Shown here in pieces: positions 15,001 through 16,401 of a stretch of 16,401 nucleotides of DNA. Location of the stretch: NCBI GenBank assembly GCA_036939355.1, contig JALLAP010000396.1, positions 1 to 16,401 on the forward strand. The letters run 5' to 3'. Made by a program: the position numbers and the translations under genes. Below the pieces are notes generated by a model. The model saw nothing but the letters and a program-made list of their open reading frames with translations. It was not told the origin of the DNA and searched no databases. Positions within the stretch are counted from its first letter, which is position 1. Each line of letters begins with the position of its first letter. The stretch is from Thalassiosira profunda. Taxonomy: Eukaryota > Bacillariophyta > Thalassiosirophyceae > Thalassiosirales > Thalassiosiraceae.

Positions 15001-16401
15001 GAGGATCATGACAGCGAGGAGGAGGGGGCCATGGAGGAGGGCGACGGCGACATTCTCGACCGGGCCGGCGGCTGCTTGGCCGCTCGCGATGGAGCGAAGG
15101 GATCGGCAGAGGAACCTACGGGCGAAGTGGCGAATGAGCCTGCTCTTCTGAACGATGCCGCCGAGGAAGCGGCGCTCGATGCGAATACGCTCGTCGATTC
15201 TCAGAGCGATGCCGTTCCCTCCCCGTCCAAAGACGAGAACGGTAGCTCAGCGGCGAGCCCGTGCGACGCAGAGGTCGTGGACGAGAATCCCAGGCCGTCC
15301 ACCGGCAAGGCGTCGGAGGCCGGCGAATCGGCCGAGTCCGGCGCCTCCGACGAAATGAACGAATCCATGTTCATGCCCAACATCTCCATGGAGGAAAAGG
15401 CCCTCCCCGAAGCCATGGATTGCGCCGCGCCCACGGCTACGGATCCGGGAGCGCTGCTGTCGATGATGGAGGACGAGAGTGGCGAAAGCGAGGAGGAGGA
15501 CGACGAGGACGACGACGAAGCTTTCTTTCCCAACCGGGACCTTTCCGTGGCCAAACGAAGCGCAGTTGCGGTGGGAAAGAAGGAGCCGGAAAAGAGGTCC
15601 ACCCTTGGGAGTGCTGCTGCTTCCAGTACGGCCTCGAGCGGCAAGATGCGTCCAACGGCCTCGTCGACCAGAACGAAACGGCCAGCACCGTCCCGCGCCG
15701 CCTCGGCCACATCTGCTGCCGACTCCAGCAAGGAAATGCCGCAACGGAAGGTGTCGTCCGCCACGCTCAAGCGTCGCCATCGCCTGTCGGCGGCGACGTC
15801 GATTCGCTCTCCGCGCCCACAGCAGAGCAGCAGCGGGCCCTCTTCGTCTCCTCGCCGGAGTCCAACCTCGGCCTTGAAGCCGGCGAGGAAGAGGTCCAAC
15901 GTCGCCGCCACTCCGGCGAAGCAGGCCAGCAAGGCTGCCGCTCGCCAAAGAGAGAGTCCGCCGACTGAAGCGAAACCTGCCAAGAAGAGGTCGAAACTGC
16001 CCGCGGTCGAGGAAAAGGAGGGCAAGGGCGAGCGCCCGAGCAAGCCATCCGATAGATTTGTTTCGGCCGGCAAGGAGAACAACAAGGCGGAGAGCGCCGC
16101 GGGAGCCACGGGGAAGGCAAAGACTGCCGCCGCGTCGACCAACTCCATGAGGCGGTCTCTGGCGATGGTGTCCAGGAGTCGAAGATCGCAAAGCAACCGC
16201 AGCCAGTCTGCTTTGGTGGCGCCACCAAACGGGGGGAATGAGATCGTGAAGAAGGCGAAGAGGACGGTAGACATGGACAGGCTCGAACGTCTGGCTCAGC
16301 CAAGGCGGTCCATGGCTCCTTCTCATCAGCGGAGTGAAAGTAAGAGTGTCTCGGCAAAGCGCGGCAAATCGAAGGTTCCTGCGGGGCCACCTTCGTTCTT
16401 G
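12085..16401 (+). CDS. Giant acidic, disordered protein with CDK motifs and KEN box; runs off the right edge
   Basis: From ATG 12085 the frame is open for all 1439 codons to the last base, with no stop, so the C terminus lies outside. The protein is dominated by Ala, Glu, Asp, Pro, Gly and Ser, with acidic clusters (for example ESEEEDDEDDDE near 1135-1146), and from about 1160 on by a Ser/Lys/Arg/Ala-rich basic part. No folded domain is recognised. Full CDK consensus [S/T]-P-x-[K/R] occurs at T75, T212, T543, S583, T658, S1046, S1255 and T1276. A KEN box lies at 1330-1332 and a minimal D-box RRSL at 1356-1359. Basic clusters such as KPAKKRSK could be nuclear localisation signals. Together these suggest a nuclear or chromatin/spindle protein phosphorylated by CDK and degraded through APC/C, which is an inference. 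Codon use is extremely GC-rich. Long antisense frames overlapping it are by-products of that composition. A later intron cannot be excluded. Confidence 0.78.
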   Translation, partial: MEYSSAKKARLPGIPLDRLAAGDGSSSVGSRSSTMADSRSGCRLAGGGRTLEPLADPRVDGCPSPSAHRPMALFTPGKLRRLAAAERRRPAPGAGGSARGSMEEGQRQRRKSAGLAHSNKLNAPSANGTPAALNKPTAADKSTAKPAAPVLSPTTLKLHEAAQTFMESAPESALERAEGAVVDAVGGLAGGLADTLAGGMGNGWRSVTERMTPRKSGGSEGSADASVDGSVDLAPGETNGANNVAPADANGNTSGRLFKDQSNESSHNPAEDRSAASSDLLEERGGTGPAPGEQTAVLDAAAAYLARVGEVYATTDEGAEDAGDSGGEEQYGEEDGGGDALADYGVGRYAATDGGEAGETEEDYGDRDGNGSSRSNESLDGPPTEEHRTVISSHRNAHLADPRDESALTNDSLDDSYYVGDNAGGFRASMSVAGSDISETASEESGEEIESVPEEGGEKMESADDGESVPETEGADAPPVPEAPGGDAAPDPPPAPSVDAEAPSRADEPSAREAEPAPDGLPAAPGHGDAPPSDHESEAGKATPFRRAEEPSRRDAPSLVAEPDAPADEPGVHPAPAEDAEPSPKKDFTEASPLTDTAPPDNIEAATNEDDALDDNMEDAPDDASHPSCVPATLRAFASRHDSALTAVLASIDALASTPARIARRCDDEQRGEGDDDAGGGEDVLARSLENVRGLGSVRRRRAREGPRSPREEGEAEAADRKEVDAVAGEAAASPVSAEPDASPDAAANAKEPAAAPNEPAAEPTEALDDVASNHGAPTAEEEGCETEAANEGGDFVPDALRRMFDDADAALRDALLSPVPAGGSSGREEESNAVGADARPIESEREEQSARVEAKQSAGTTAMDDLMEEEVVRPEPREAPPAAPHGGGTTPVDDATNDAGHPPLDSLRGAFLAAESKMASADRGTAPPQGGGGIDLDDTYDTAFGSLGAIRKAFGEDRPDAEVAVERDGSGEDHDSEEEGAMEEGDGDILDRAGGCLAARDGAKGSAEEPTGEVANEPALLNDAAEEAALDANTLVDSQSDAVPSPSKDENGSSAASPCDAEVVDENPRPSTGKASEAGESAESGASDEMNESMFMPNISMEEKALPEAMDCAAPTATDPGALLSMMEDESGESEEEDDEDDDEAFFPNRDLSVAKRSAVAVGKKEPEKRSTLGSAAASSTASSGKMRPTASSTRTKRPAPSRAASATSAADSSKEMPQRKVSSATLKRRHRLSAATSIRSPRPQQSSSGPSSSPRRSPTSALKPARKRSNVAATPAKQASKAAARQRESPPTEAKPAKKRSKLPAVEEKEGKGERPSKPSDRFVSAGKENNKAESAAGATGKAKTAAASTNSMRRSLAMVSRSRRSQSNRSQSALVAPPNGGNEIVKKAKRTVDMDRLERLAQPRRSMAPSHQRSESKSVSAKRGKSKVPAGPPSFL

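Noticed and set aside
13686..15009. Two long minus-strand frames (416 and 423 codons) inside the giant gene
   Set aside because: Ser/Ala-rich and Arg/Val/Gly-rich translations that mirror the codon bias of the plus-strand frame, which continues unbroken far beyond them on both sides.
1..16401. CRISPR array, bacterial operon or phage module
   Set aside because: The only regular tandem repeat (5998-7284) is coding and free of spacers. Introns, CYP51 and eukaryotic domain layouts show nuclear eukaryotic DNA.

Overview
The window looks like nuclear DNA of a diatom, most likely a centric species related to Thalassiosira. This is inferred from five things: genes on both strands with UTR-like spacers and no operons; GT-AG introns, one of them only 93 bp; a CYP51 sterol demethylase; a large organellar repeat protein built of 39-residue OPR-like units; and a membrane protein with a Pro/Thr-rich linker of the type common in diatoms. 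No RNA gene, CRISPR array or prokaryotic element was found. Seven protein-coding genes can be supported. The last one runs off the right edge.

Left part (1-3059). Positions 1-806 hold no convincing gene, only a G/C-tract foldback that resembles a small MITE. Next is a spliced gene for a small secreted Cys-containing protein (807-2251). It has a long GC-rich intron and an apparent one-base frameshift. It faces CYP51 tail to tail. The 0.8 kb between them has no gene but carries an imperfect direct duplication of about 140 bp.

Middle (3060-7488). CYP51 (minus strand, two exons, 509 aa) and a mitochondrial-type OPR-like RNA-binding protein (plus strand, 855 aa) diverge from a shared 238 bp promoter that contains the palindrome ATCACGTGAT. 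The OPR-like protein has a CysRS C-terminal-like segment followed by 11 regular 117-bp repeats, with degenerate units on both sides.

Right part (7747-16401). A type I membrane protein with a cytosolic PDZ domain (minus) diverges from a single-pass membrane protein of unknown function (plus). A C3HC4 RING protein whose 5' end is unresolved follows. The last gene is a very large, GC-rich, acidic and disordered protein, open from 12085 to the window end (at least 1439 codons). It has eight CDK-type phosphorylation motifs and a KEN box, which suggests a cell-cycle-regulated nuclear protein.

The genes do not form one evident pathway. The closest things to a novel system here are the recently amplified OPR array fused to a CysRS-like segment, and the giant disordered protein. 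Both are more likely lineage-specific proteins than a multi-gene system.
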